The notes under the pieces are model-generated. The model saw nothing but the letters and a program-made list of their open reading frames with translations, did not search any database and was not told the origin of the DNA. A program made the position numbers and the translations under genes. Source: an uncultured Pseudohongiella sp. (lineage in GTDB: Bacteria; Pseudomonadota; Gammaproteobacteria; Pseudomonadales; Pseudohongiellaceae). From it: a DNA stretch of 64,000 bases. Each line of letters begins with the position of its first letter. Position 1 is the stretch's first letter. Below, piece after piece: positions 36,259 through 44,143 of this stretch. Location of the stretch: contig CACAEJ010000008.1 of the NCBI GenBank assembly GCA_902531515.1, forward strand, positions 1 to 64,000, read 5' to 3'.

Positions 36259-36732
36259 CTAATCGAGCGATTTCAAGACATTTAGAACGTCTTCATGGTG
36301 AGTCTTTGTGTTTACCTTCGGCATCACAAATGCGATCCGGCCTTCTTTGTTTACAACAAAAGTGGAACGAATAACTCCCATAAATTCTTTACCCATAAAT
36401 TTTTTCAGTCCCCACACTCCATATTTTTCTGCCACACTGTGATCTTCATCAGACAGTAATGTGAAATTCAACGATTCCTTATCCTCGAATTTTTTTAATC
36501 GAGGAACCGGATCCGGACTGATACCCAGTGTCACCGTATCTAGATTGCCTAGTGTTCTTTTTGAATCTCTCATTCCGCATGCTTGAACCTTACATCCTGG
36601 AGTCATGGCCTTTGGATAAAAGTAGATCACAACATTCTTTTTATCTCGAAAATCTTTAATACTTACTGTCTTACCATTTTGGTCTTGTAGTGAGAAGGCA
36701 GGCGCCAAATTACCAAGTTTTATTGATGTCAT
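36259..36732 (-). CDS. bcp: Thiol peroxidase, Bcp/PrxQ type peroxiredoxin
   Basis: 157 residues. Redoxin fold with peroxidatic and resolving Cys five residues apart in YFYPKAMTPGCKVQACGMRD (about residues 48 and 53), the standard Bcp arrangement. It reduces peroxides using thioredoxin in the cytoplasm. It is first in the run bcp - ybfF-like - pdxJ, with the sirtuin gene divergent. This is one of four peroxiredoxins of different subfamilies in the window; the others are at positions 1-240, 20360-20839 and 41971-42570. Confidence 0.95.
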   Translation of the reverse strand: MTSIKLGNLAPAFSLQDQNGKTVSIKDFRDKKNVVIYFYPKAMTPGCKVQACGMRDSKRTLGNLDTVTLGISPDPVPRLKKFEDKESLNFTLLSDEDHSVAEKYGVWGLKKFMGKEFMGVIRSTFVVNKEGRIAFVMPKVNTKTHHEDVLNVLKSLD

Positions 36733-36849
36733 TTACCGTTCCTCTGTTGGGTTACAAATTGACCAAAAGTGAATTGTAGGAGTTTATCGCAAATACACTG
36801 AGTATTCATGTTCGTACTCTAAAGCGAGTTCATTTGCTAAGATGCGCAG

Positions 36850-37554
36850 ATGAAAAATTCTATATCAGTGGTAGTTCTGACTGGTGCGGGTATCTCAGCA
36901 GAATCGGGCATCAGAACTTTTCGGGCTGCAGATGGTTTGTGGGAGAATCACTCGATTGAAGAGGTAGCAACTCCTGAAGGTTTTAACTCAAGCCCAAAAC
37001 TGGTCTATGAATTTTATAACCAACGTCGACGACAATTAATCTCTGCGGAGATTCAACCCAACCTTGCCCACATTGCATTGGCAAAATTCGAGCATATGCA
37101 TGAAGGGCTTTTCCTTTTAGTCACCCAAAATATAGACAACTTGCATGAACGGGCCGGCAGTAAAAACATCCGGCATATGCATGGAGAATTATTGAAAATG
37201 CGTTGCATTCAGACAAATCAAATTTTTGAAATGCAGTACGATTTTAATGCACAAACTAATTGTGAATGTTGTCAGCAATCGGGAAACCTTCGGCCTCATG
37301 TTGTTTGGTTTGGGGAGATGCCGCTTTACATGGACGAAATACATTCGGCTTTAGCCAGCTGCGATTTATTTATTGCGATCGGTACTTCAGGAAACGTATA
37401 CCCTGCCGCCGGCTTTTACCACACGGCAAAAAGTGGTGGCGCTCAGACGGTGGAGTTGAACATTGAGCCGACAGAATCAGCTTTTGACAAAAGCATAAGG
37501 GGCGAAGCTACTGAAATTGTTCCTCGATATTTCGAAGGATTACTATCCAAATGA
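36850..37554 (+). CDS. cobB: NAD-dependent protein deacylase (sirtuin, CobB class)
   Basis: 234 residues. Sirtuin motifs: [35 protein letters not shown], and active His in [11 protein letters not shown]. The zinc-loop Cys residues are reduced to MRC and ECCQ, as in E. coli Cob[10 protein letters not shown] carries the Tyr and Arg that in class III sirtuins recognise succinyl/malonyl groups. It removes acetyl or succinyl groups from lysines, using NAD+. It is divergent from the bcp operon with about 115 bp between. Confidence 0.93.
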   Translation: MKNSISVVVLTGAGISAESGIRTFRAADGLWENHSIEEVATPEGFNSSPKLVYEFYNQRRRQLISAEIQPNLAHIALAKFEHMHEGLFLLVTQNIDNLHERAGSKNIRHMHGELLKMRCIQTNQIFEMQYDFNAQTNCECCQQSGNLRPHVVWFGEMPLYMDEIHSALASCDLFIAIGTSGNVYPAAGFYHTAKSGGAQTVELNIEPTESAFDKSIRGEATEIVPRYFEGLLSK

Positions 37555-37582
37555 TTATCTAAGAGAGCCAAACCACCTTCTT

Positions 37583-39910
37583 CTATATACGAAAGCTGAT
37601 CTCGCAGGGCAACAAACATTCTTGATCGTTACATAATTGCAAGCCGATTTTCAATGATGCGCTAAAACTATCCGAATCACCTCTGTCGTGTTTTTTCCGC
37701 AACTTAGCAATTATCTGAAAACTATCTTTATACACGGGCACTTCAGAACTATCTGCAGTATCAATCGCACCCGAAGCAGGGGGGTAGTCGGCAGATAAAA
37801 CTCGCCACTCCTGCTCGTCTGAACTAACCTCTAGTGACAGTGGTGAATAGCTCCCTTCATCCGTTTGTGCTGCCGTGACATGCCATCCTGCGGCAATTTC
37901 AAACCCAACCCTTAATGCCTTCTGTGATGCGTGCTCGCTCTCACAGAGTTGGGCACTAATCTTTGCTAACCCTTGATTTGCATACTGAATTAGACTGAAA
38001 TCTTCCCTCCCAGCTGAATCGATTTGCCTCAGTATACTTGTATGGCTAATCGTATTATCGTTGACATCACCTGCAATTGAGTCCAATAATTTTTCAACCG
38101 TACTCTTATAATCAATTTCAGACTCAAATAGCGCGCTCCGATTATGAAGCTTATATAAACAACCTATCGCAGCGCTAATTGGTGACAATATTGCCCCATC
38201 TGTTGCGCTAAGTGATCGCGTGAGCTGCGGACCAACTTGATTAGACGGGCTTAAATATAGAATTCTTTTTTGAGAATCCCAAAATTCCTCGAGACATTTA
38301 TGCATGAGAAAATTTGCCTGCTGTAAATAGCTATATTTGCCCGTCAAATCGTATACGCAAATTAAAGCTTCTATAAGATTCACATAATCCTCAAGCTGGC
38401 CCTCTATTGATGCTTTCTGATTCAGATAAATTCGACTTAATCTGAAGTTTTTATCTACACATTTCTGGACAATTAGGTTTACCGCCTTTTCAGCCGATTC
38501 TATCCACTCAATTTCCGAAAAGTAGAACCCTGCTTGGCCGAGGGTGGATATAAACGCCGAGGCCCACGCAACAATAAGTTTGTCATCGCGCAAAGGATGC
38601 ACTCGCTGCTCGCGAAAATCGTATAACTTATCCAAAATGCTATCTAGCTTGCACTCAAAGTCCCTTCCATATTTACCTTCAAAATGTGCGAAAGAGTTCG
38701 TAAGGTAGAGGATATTTGATCCCTCAAAATTCCCATTCTCGCTTATTCCAAAAGCATCAACAACCAACTCGAACTCTTGTCTTTTCAATATATGATTTAG
38801 CTCATCATTGTCCCATGTAAAAAACAGACCTTCTCGGCCCTCACTATCAGCATCGGTAGCAGAATAAAAACCTCCCTCCGGAAGCTGCATGTCTCTGAGA
38901 ACATATCTTATGGTTTGCTTACAGACGCGCGCAAAATATCGATCGCCAAAAAATCGATAAGCCAACAAATACAAAAGCGTCAGTTGTGACTGGTTATAAA
39001 GCATCTTTTCAAAATGAGGTACGAGCCACTCTGAATCAACACTATATCGATGGAAACCACCAGCGACTTGATCATATATGCCGCCTCTCGCCATCGCCTC
39101 AAGAGCTCTCTTAACAAAACCGGCCGCGTTAGAATTGTTATCCCTCATTGCTCTTTCCAGCATGAAAAACAAGAGGGGCTCCTGTGGAAACTTTGGAGCA
39201 CCAGCCAAGCCGCCATGATTTCGGTCCTCTCTTTGAAACATAGCCTGCGTGACGGTGCTGGACAGACCATCAGCTATTGGTACCGATCGCTTCTCAGTTG
39301 CTATCATCCGGCCAATAGAGTCGCTGATCTTATTTGCACTGTCTTCTAATTCAGAGTACTTATTTTTCCAGTGATCCGAGATTTGTAGCAGTAGTTTGAC
39401 AAAGTTAGGAGGTGGAAAATATGTCCCTGCAAAGAACGGCTTACCGCTTGGTAGCAGAAAATTTGACATTGGCCAGCCCCCGTGACCCGATATCAGTTGC
39501 AAACCCGTCATATAAATCTCATCGATATCCGGGTACTGCTCTCGATCCATCTTTATACTAATAAAACTCTCATTTAAGACCTTCGCGACTTCTACATTAT
39601 CAAAACTTTCAACTTCCATAACATGACACCAATGACAAGTCGAATATCCTATCGATAAAAATATAGGACGGTTCGACGAGCGCGCAACTTCAAAGGCTTC
39701 TGTCCCCCAAGGAAACCAATTAACTGGGTTATGAGCATGTTGCAGGAGATAAGGAGAATCTTCATGAATCAGACGGTTAATGAATACAGTAGTCCCATCT
39801 GAATGGAAATGCTCAGTCCTCTTCTCATAGGTTCCCTCTTTGTCTCGCTCGGCCACGCGCAGCCGATCTTCCAACATACCTTCTTCATTTTTAGGGGTAA
39901 GGTCCGACAT
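37583..39910 (-). CDS. DUF255 thioredoxin-domain protein (YyaL/SPATA20 family)
   Basis: 775 residues. The N-terminal thioredoxin-like domain has the characteristic [45 protein letters not shown] (CxxC at about residues 92-95). It is followed by an (alpha/alpha) barrel-like region ([45 protein letters not shown]) typical of the family. A C-terminal extension of about 120 residues ([27 protein letters not shown]) resembles the DsbD-gamma-like/DUF C-terminal domain seen in longer members. The reaction is unknown; the human homolog is spermatogenesis-associated. No signal peptide is visible. Confidence 0.9.
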   Translation of the reverse strand: MSDLTPKNEEGMLEDRLRVAERDKEGTYEKRTEHFHSDGTTVFINRLIHEDSPYLLQHAHNPVNWFPWGTEAFEVARSSNRPIFLSIGYSTCHWCHVMEVESFDNVEVAKVLNESFISIKMDREQYPDIDEIYMTGLQLISGHGGWPMSNFLLPSGKPFFAGTYFPPPNFVKLLLQISDHWKNKYSELEDSANKISDSIGRMIATEKRSVPIADGLSSTVTQAMFQREDRNHGGLAGAPKFPQEPLLFFMLERAMRDNNSNAAGFVKRALEAMARGGIYDQVAGGFHRYSVDSEWLVPHFEKMLYNQSQLTLLYLLAYRFFGDRYFARVCKQTIRYVLRDMQLPEGGFYSATDADSEGREGLFFTWDNDELNHILKRQEFELVVDAFGISENGNFEGSNILYLTNSFAHFEGKYGRDFECKLDSILDKLYDFREQRVHPLRDDKLIVAWASAFISTLGQAGFYFSEIEWIESAEKAVNLIVQKCVDKNFRLSRIYLNQKASIEGQLEDYVNLIEALICVYDLTGKYSYLQQANFLMHKCLEEFWDSQKRILYLSPSNQVGPQLTRSLSATDGAILSPISAAIGCLYKLHNRSALFESEIDYKSTVEKLLDSIAGDVNDNTISHTSILRQIDSAGREDFSLIQYANQGLAKISAQLCESEHASQKALRVGFEIAAGWHVTAAQTDEGSYSPLSLEVSSDEQEWRVLSADYPPASGAIDTADSSEVPVYKDSFQIIAKLRKKHDRGDSDSFSASLKIGLQLCNDQECLLPCEISFRI

Positions 39911-40085
39911 AGTGTGTTTTGACTACTCCAATAAAGTTGAGCGCTTTGGTAAATCCTTCAAACCAATTGGGACATTGAAGAAGAAGTGTACCGCGCATAC
40001 ATTCTACATTTTTTTAAAGGTATTATTCTGGTTAAAATCTTCGAGTAATGTTAGTTTGAAGGTCTAACCAGTTAGGGGAAAGTTT

Positions 40086-41939
40086 GTGAGCACGAAAGCA
40101 AAGAATTCAAGACGTTCATTTTTAAAAAATTCCGCAATGGCATCTGGAGCGGCCATCGTTGCTTCTTGTGCCAGTAACAATCAGCCCTTATTAACACAAC
40201 CACACACTCCTAATTTTTACCCAACACATAATGAACGTACTAAAGGTTGGTTGCGGTTTCTCTGGCAGAAATCGACCTTCCCCGACGACTGGAGCTACAC
40301 AGGCGAAGAAGAACTACCTTGGGGCATAGGCCTACCCCGAGACGAAATAGATTGGAACTACGATGGTAAAGGTCCACATCCGTGGTGGGACCAATACACC
40401 AGCGCACCCATGTTGAGCTACCCTCGCTTTGACCTTGTGGATTCAAGTTATGCTGTTATGCTTATGGCGGATCAGACCCCCGCTTGGCGAGAAGTTTACA
40501 CTCGCATCATGGACGAACTAGCTACAAGACATACAGCCTACTGGGCGGCCATTGACTGGAATACATTCATTGGCCCAAGTCCCAATAGAATGAAATTATC
40601 GGACTACCCTGAGTTAGCTCCTGGCTTTCAAGCTTGGCCCGAACGTGTGCGGGGCAATTATGATCGACCTGGCTGGACCGCTAACGGCGTTGAACCCTGG
40701 GGTCTACAACCCGACCCCATAGGTGCAGACGGCAATCTTTTCTTCCGAGGTTGGTTAAATCTCCTCCTATCAATATACAAGTACGTTTCCGGAGACAATA
40801 AGTGGGAACAACCATGGATGATTGCCGGCTACGAGAACGAACAGTTCGAATGGACCCAGCCCAGAATCGTTGAACACTTGTATAGACAATATACAGATCA
40901 CCCGGAGGGGCCCCAATGTGAGAACACCAAGATCTGGCCCATTTGCAACTCCTCAGCTGGACTGGGTATTTATCTCTCGGATCAACTCGGCACCTCTAAT
41001 GCGCATGGTGTTTTTGAAAATTGGATCGAGTTCATGAAGGATAACTACATGAACATAAATCCGCAGAATCAAATTGAATCAATTACCTTGTACTACGACC
41101 CGTTGGCCGACTTTAAGGTAAATTTCCCTGGAGTTGGTGCTGGTACTGGCTTAGCGTTTTACTTGATGCCGCAGTCACCAGAAATAGCGACGCATATCTA
41201 TGACTCACTGGCAAACACGCTAGGCTGGCGCGACCCCAAACGAGCGATACAACCCAGCGCTCAAGGTCTTGTGCTCGCCAAGGCGCTCGGTGACCATACC
41301 GCAGTTGCTCGACTCAGTGCGGCCGCTGAACGTTATTCGGAGCCGAAGTGGTTTGGTGAGAACATGGATAAGTTTGGTTGGTGGTTCAATAACGGAGAGC
41401 CTTGGCCTCGCGGACAAGGTTCGGCTCAGATGATGATTACCGAAATTACTGAGGGAAACTGGGTTGACGCTTTTAAAGTGAAACACCTCGATAAGTATGC
41501 TGCCCCTACCGTAGAAGGTATAGACTTTCCTGCACTGGGGGTTGACCAAGCTTGGAACGACAAAGAGAGCGGAGTCCTGCATGTAGGCACCTACGCTGCG
41601 GATAGAAATCGCTTAGGTGCGGAAACTTCCTGGCGGGTAACCGGTTTACCTAATACTAGGGATGTGTTCGTTCTCGCGGATGGGTCACCATTTCAGAACA
41701 TCGAAGTGATGAACGACAATTCAATTTTAATACGCTCTGATATCAATCATCACCGCTTCCAGATTTTCACCGGTTATCACGGACAACAAACTGCTCAGAC
41801 TAACGCTCCCGCTTCTCCAGAGGCGGACTCCGGCAATTTTACGGCCAGGCAACGCACCGCGGCTGAGAATGCGAAAGCTGCCGAGACCGTTATGCTTAGT
41901 GGATCTGCGAACTGTCCGTGCTGCGCAGGCGCAGCATGA
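40086..41939 (+). CDS. Tat-exported linalool dehydratase/isomerase-like lipoprotein
   Basis: 617 residues, GTG start. The N-terminus has a twin-arginine signal (SRRSFLKNSAMASGA) ending in a lipobox-like VASC, so a membrane-anchored periplasmic enzyme is likely. The body matches the linalool dehydratase/isomerase-like family: PHPWWDQYTSAPMLSYPRFD, HTAYWAAIDWNTFIGP and CENTKIWPICNSSAGLGIYL. The two Cys (residues 278 and 287) are nine apart, the same spacing as catalytic C171/C180 of characterised LinD. The family interconverts linalool, geraniol and myrcene; the true substrate here is unknown. The C-terminal tail is Cys-rich (ANCPCCAGAA), which is odd. No terpene-catabolism partners lie alongside. 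Confidence 0.82.
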   Translation: MSTKAKNSRRSFLKNSAMASGAAIVASCASNNQPLLTQPHTPNFYPTHNERTKGWLRFLWQKSTFPDDWSYTGEEELPWGIGLPRDEIDWNYDGKGPHPWWDQYTSAPMLSYPRFDLVDSSYAVMLMADQTPAWREVYTRIMDELATRHTAYWAAIDWNTFIGPSPNRMKLSDYPELAPGFQAWPERVRGNYDRPGWTANGVEPWGLQPDPIGADGNLFFRGWLNLLLSIYKYVSGDNKWEQPWMIAGYENEQFEWTQPRIVEHLYRQYTDHPEGPQCENTKIWPICNSSAGLGIYLSDQLGTSNAHGVFENWIEFMKDNYMNINPQNQIESITLYYDPLADFKVNFPGVGAGTGLAFYLMPQSPEIATHIYDSLANTLGWRDPKRAIQPSAQGLVLAKALGDHTAVARLSAAAERYSEPKWFGENMDKFGWWFNNGEPWPRGQGSAQMMITEITEGNWVDAFKVKHLDKYAAPTVEGIDFPALGVDQAWNDKESGVLHVGTYAADRNRLGAETSWRVTGLPNTRDVFVLADGSPFQNIEVMNDNSILIRSDINHHRFQIFTGYHGQQTAQTNAPASPEADSGNFTARQRTAAENAKAAETVMLSGSANCPCCAGAA

Positions 41940-41970
41940 CATTGATAGCAGAGACCAAGTTACTTGCAAG

Positions 41971-42570
41971 TTAAAGTTTAGCGCTATGCTCAGCGAGGTA
42001 TTCAGCCACGCCCTCCGTGGTCGCTTTCATACCTGAATCACCTTTTTCCCAACCAGCTGGACAAACTTCTCCATGCTCTTCAGAGAATTGAAGCGCATCG
42101 ACTAGTCGTAGCATTTCGTCGACATTTCTGCCCAGAGGCAGGTTATTAACAGTACTATGCTGAATTACTCCTTCCTTATCTATGAGAAATGAAGCTCTGA
42201 AAGCCACTCCATCTGAATGAGAAATCCCATAAGATTTGATGATTTCATGATTAGTATCTGCAACTAAAGGGAAACCAACTGGACCTATCCCGCCTTGCTC
42301 GACAGGTGTTTTTCTCCAAGCGAGGTGAGTAAATTGAGAATCGATTGAGACACCAATTATTTGAGTATTCCTGTCTTCAAATTCTTTGACGCGGTTATTG
42401 TGCGCGATAATCTCAGAGGGACACACAAACGTAAAATCTAATGGATAAAAAAACAGGACGACATATTTACCCCTGTAATCTGATAACTGAAATTCCTCTT
42501 TGATCTCGCCATTAGCCATGACGGCGGCAGCCTTAAAGTTTGGCGCCTCTGAACATACTGTAATCTGCAT
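41971..42570 (-). CDS. Peroxiredoxin, AhpC/typical 2-Cys type
   Basis: 199 residues from ATG 42570 (the track starts at a TTG 4 codons earlier; a GGA precedes the ATG). Peroxidatic Cys in PLDFTFVCPSEIIAHNN (about residue 47) and resolving Cys in HGEVCPAGWEKG (about residue 166), the typical homodimeric 2-Cys pattern. It reduces H2O2, organic peroxides and peroxynitrite in the cytoplasm. It is last of a three-gene run behind a Fur-like box (88-aa protein, 68-aa protein, this gene), which fits induction under iron stress. Confidence 0.94.
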   Translation of the reverse strand: MQITVCSEAPNFKAAAVMANGEIKEEFQLSDYRGKYVVLFFYPLDFTFVCPSEIIAHNNRVKEFEDRNTQIIGVSIDSQFTHLAWRKTPVEQGGIGPVGFPLVADTNHEIIKSYGISHSDGVAFRASFLIDKEGVIQHSTVNNLPLGRNVDEMLRLVDALQFSEEHGEVCPAGWEKGDSGMKATTEGVAEYLAEHSAKL

Positions 42571-42595
42571 ATTGCTATCCAAAAATAATTAACGG

Positions 42596-42802
42596 TTAGT
42601 GTTTCTGATGTAGCACGGTATTGATTGTTGCTACCGGCTTTTTCCCAAGTGAGTAATCAGTAAACATGGCAGCCACTTCCTCGAGGATGTCTTCTTCTAA
42701 CCGAAACGACATGGGTCCTATATGAAGTACATAAACGTTACACTTTCTGCAGACGGTGACCGAGCAAATACTTCGCTTTACTACAACCTCTGTTTTGCAC
42801 AT
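42596..42802 (-). CDS. Small conserved-looking protein with Cys pair
   Basis: 68 residues. The central segment VTVCRKCNVYVLHIGPMSFRLEEDILEEVAAMFTDY has a CxxC that may bind a metal, followed by a strand and helix. I recall very similar small proteins of the type C-x-x-C ... HLHVGPVSLRL next to TonB receptors in other gammaproteobacteria, but no function is established in my knowledge. The gene is 15 bp downstream of the 88-aa gene and 13-25 bp upstream of ahpC, so it is in the Fur-associated run. Confidence 0.7.
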   Translation of the reverse strand: MCKTEVVVKRSICSVTVCRKCNVYVLHIGPMSFRLEEDILEEVAAMFTDYSLGKKPVATINTVLHQKH

Positions 42803-42817
42803 AAATTTCGGACCAAA

Positions 42818-43084
42818 CTAATGAATATTCGTATCGACAGATTTGAGAGCGCGGCATTGCGTCCTCGCACGATCTCTAATGGATAAAGTGCCACGCCAAT
42901 GCTTGCATAAGCGTTCACAGGTGTTGACTAAACTCGATTGTGATGACTTCGGATGAGTTTGAAGCATTTCTAGATGCTGCAAAATCGCTTTTCCCACTAG
43001 CGGATCTTGATCCATGGTGTATCTAGTTAACAAGAACAGGAGTGTTGATACGAGAACATCGTTGTCTTCTGATTGCGGCTTCAC
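42818..43084 (-). CDS. Small helical protein in a Fur-associated run
   Basis: 88 residues, predicted all-helical: VLVSTLLFLLTRYTMDQDPLVGKAILQHLEMLQTHP, then CERLCKHWRGTL. There is no signal peptide and no clear transmembrane span. It is the first gene after the Fur-like box at 43128-43146 (44 bp upstream of its start), followed closely by the 68-aa gene. I know of similar uncharacterised proteins beside haem or iron receptors, but this is only a memory-based association. The function is unknown. Confidence 0.65.
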   Translation of the reverse strand: MKPQSEDNDVLVSTLLFLLTRYTMDQDPLVGKAILQHLEMLQTHPKSSQSSLVNTCERLCKHWRGTLSIRDRARTQCRALKSVDTNIH

Positions 43085-43127
43085 TGTATATCACGCGCTT
43101 TAAGGTTGAGTTCGGCTTCATACTAAT

Positions 43128-43146
43128 GCGAATGATAATCATTTGC
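43128..43146 (-). promoter_or_regulatory. Fur-like box
   Basis: GCGAATGATAATCATTTGC matches 15 of 19 positions of the E. coli Fur consensus GATAATGATAATCATTATC, with the central AATGATAATCATT intact. It lies 44 bp upstream of the 88-aa gene, in the promoter region of the three-gene minus-strand run ending in ahpC, and downstream of the stop codon of the CbiX-like gene. Iron-dependent repression of the run is the natural inference. Confidence 0.78.
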
Positions 43147-43175
43147 AATGTTAAGTTACCAACACTTCCTCAGAC

Positions 43176-44132
43176 TTAATGAGAGCGCTGAGCGGTAAGA
43201 CGGAGCAATTCGACTTGGTTTGCAACCCAGAGGTTAACATTTTTATGGGGTAACAGCCCCAATTTGTCTGCTCGGTAGTCCAAACCTTCTAATACTCTGG
43301 CATAGGGTCCGAAACCATGCACTCTGAAAGGTACTACCAATGTCTTCAGCCCATCGCTGCTGGCAGCTTCCATAAACGATCGAATATTACTCTCGGCCTC
43401 ACCTCTTTTCGCAAACCAATCCTCACGCAGTGTGAACACTTTAATTTCATTCAATCCTAGGATGGACTTTGCCGTCTCTGTGCGCTCCGCTATTTTCTCA
43501 ACCCACCTAGCATCTTCCTCGTCAGAACCTGTACCGTGGGCAATCACAATAGCGACTTCGCTCTCAGGATCTCTACTCAAGCCCGCAATTCTGCTTACCA
43601 AAACATCATCCATTTCAGCGGCATCCGCCAAGCCATCTTCGCTTATAAAAAAGTTCAAGTCTGTTTCAATTTTCCAAAATCCCATGGGCATAAACATTCC
43701 AGGCTGCGAAGTTTTATCAACTTCCTCCTTGTTTGGCGCACCTTCTGCTGTTCCGAGTATTTGCTGGGTCCTCTCATACCAACTTTCACCAGACACAAAC
43801 ATTCTCACAACACCGACATCCTCCACGCCCCGACTCTCGAGTCGTCTCACTGACTCTTCAATACTCCCCGCATCAGCCATACCAAATGCTATTTCAACTG
43901 GGTACTTATCGCCTATCTCCGAGGTCGCCTGTTGCACAGCCTCATTCCACTCCGAGGTACCACCATGCGCCATTAATAGTAATCCAAATTTAGACCCGTT
44001 AGCCTGAAATTGGTCCGGCGCGGTATTCTGTGTCGTCGAACACGACTGAATCAAAATTAAACAGGATATTAAGAGGGATAACCGATACCTTATTTGATTC
44101 TGAAAATACTGAAATATTGGGTTCTTGTTCAC
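43176..44132 (-). CDS. Exported CbiX-like chelatase-family lipoprotein
   Basis: 318 residues. An N-terminal hydrophobic stretch ends LIQSCSTTQN, a plausible though imperfect lipobox, so it should be envelope-anchored. The mature protein has two CbiX/sirohydrochlorin-chelatase-like halves: FGLLLMAHGGTSEWNEAV (about residue 48) and EVAIVIAHGTGSDEEDARW (about residue 198). Each holds the chelatase His-Gly, and HGFGPY lies near the end. Class II chelatases insert Co, Fe or Ni into tetrapyrroles; a periplasmic CbiK in Desulfovibrio is a precedent for an exported one. It lies 11 bp downstream of the haem-type TonB receptor, suggesting that it handles metal or tetrapyrrole in the periplasm. The reaction is inferred, not shown. 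Confidence 0.78.
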   Translation of the reverse strand: MNKNPIFQYFQNQIRYRLSLLISCLILIQSCSTTQNTAPDQFQANGSKFGLLLMAHGGTSEWNEAVQQATSEIGDKYPVEIAFGMADAGSIEESVRRLESRGVEDVGVVRMFVSGESWYERTQQILGTAEGAPNKEEVDKTSQPGMFMPMGFWKIETDLNFFISEDGLADAAEMDDVLVSRIAGLSRDPESEVAIVIAHGTGSDEEDARWVEKIAERTETAKSILGLNEIKVFTLREDWFAKRGEAESNIRSFMEAASSDGLKTLVVPFRVHGFGPYARVLEGLDYRADKLGLLPHKNVNLWVANQVELLRLTAQRSH

Positions 44133-44143
44133 AGTGCATATAC

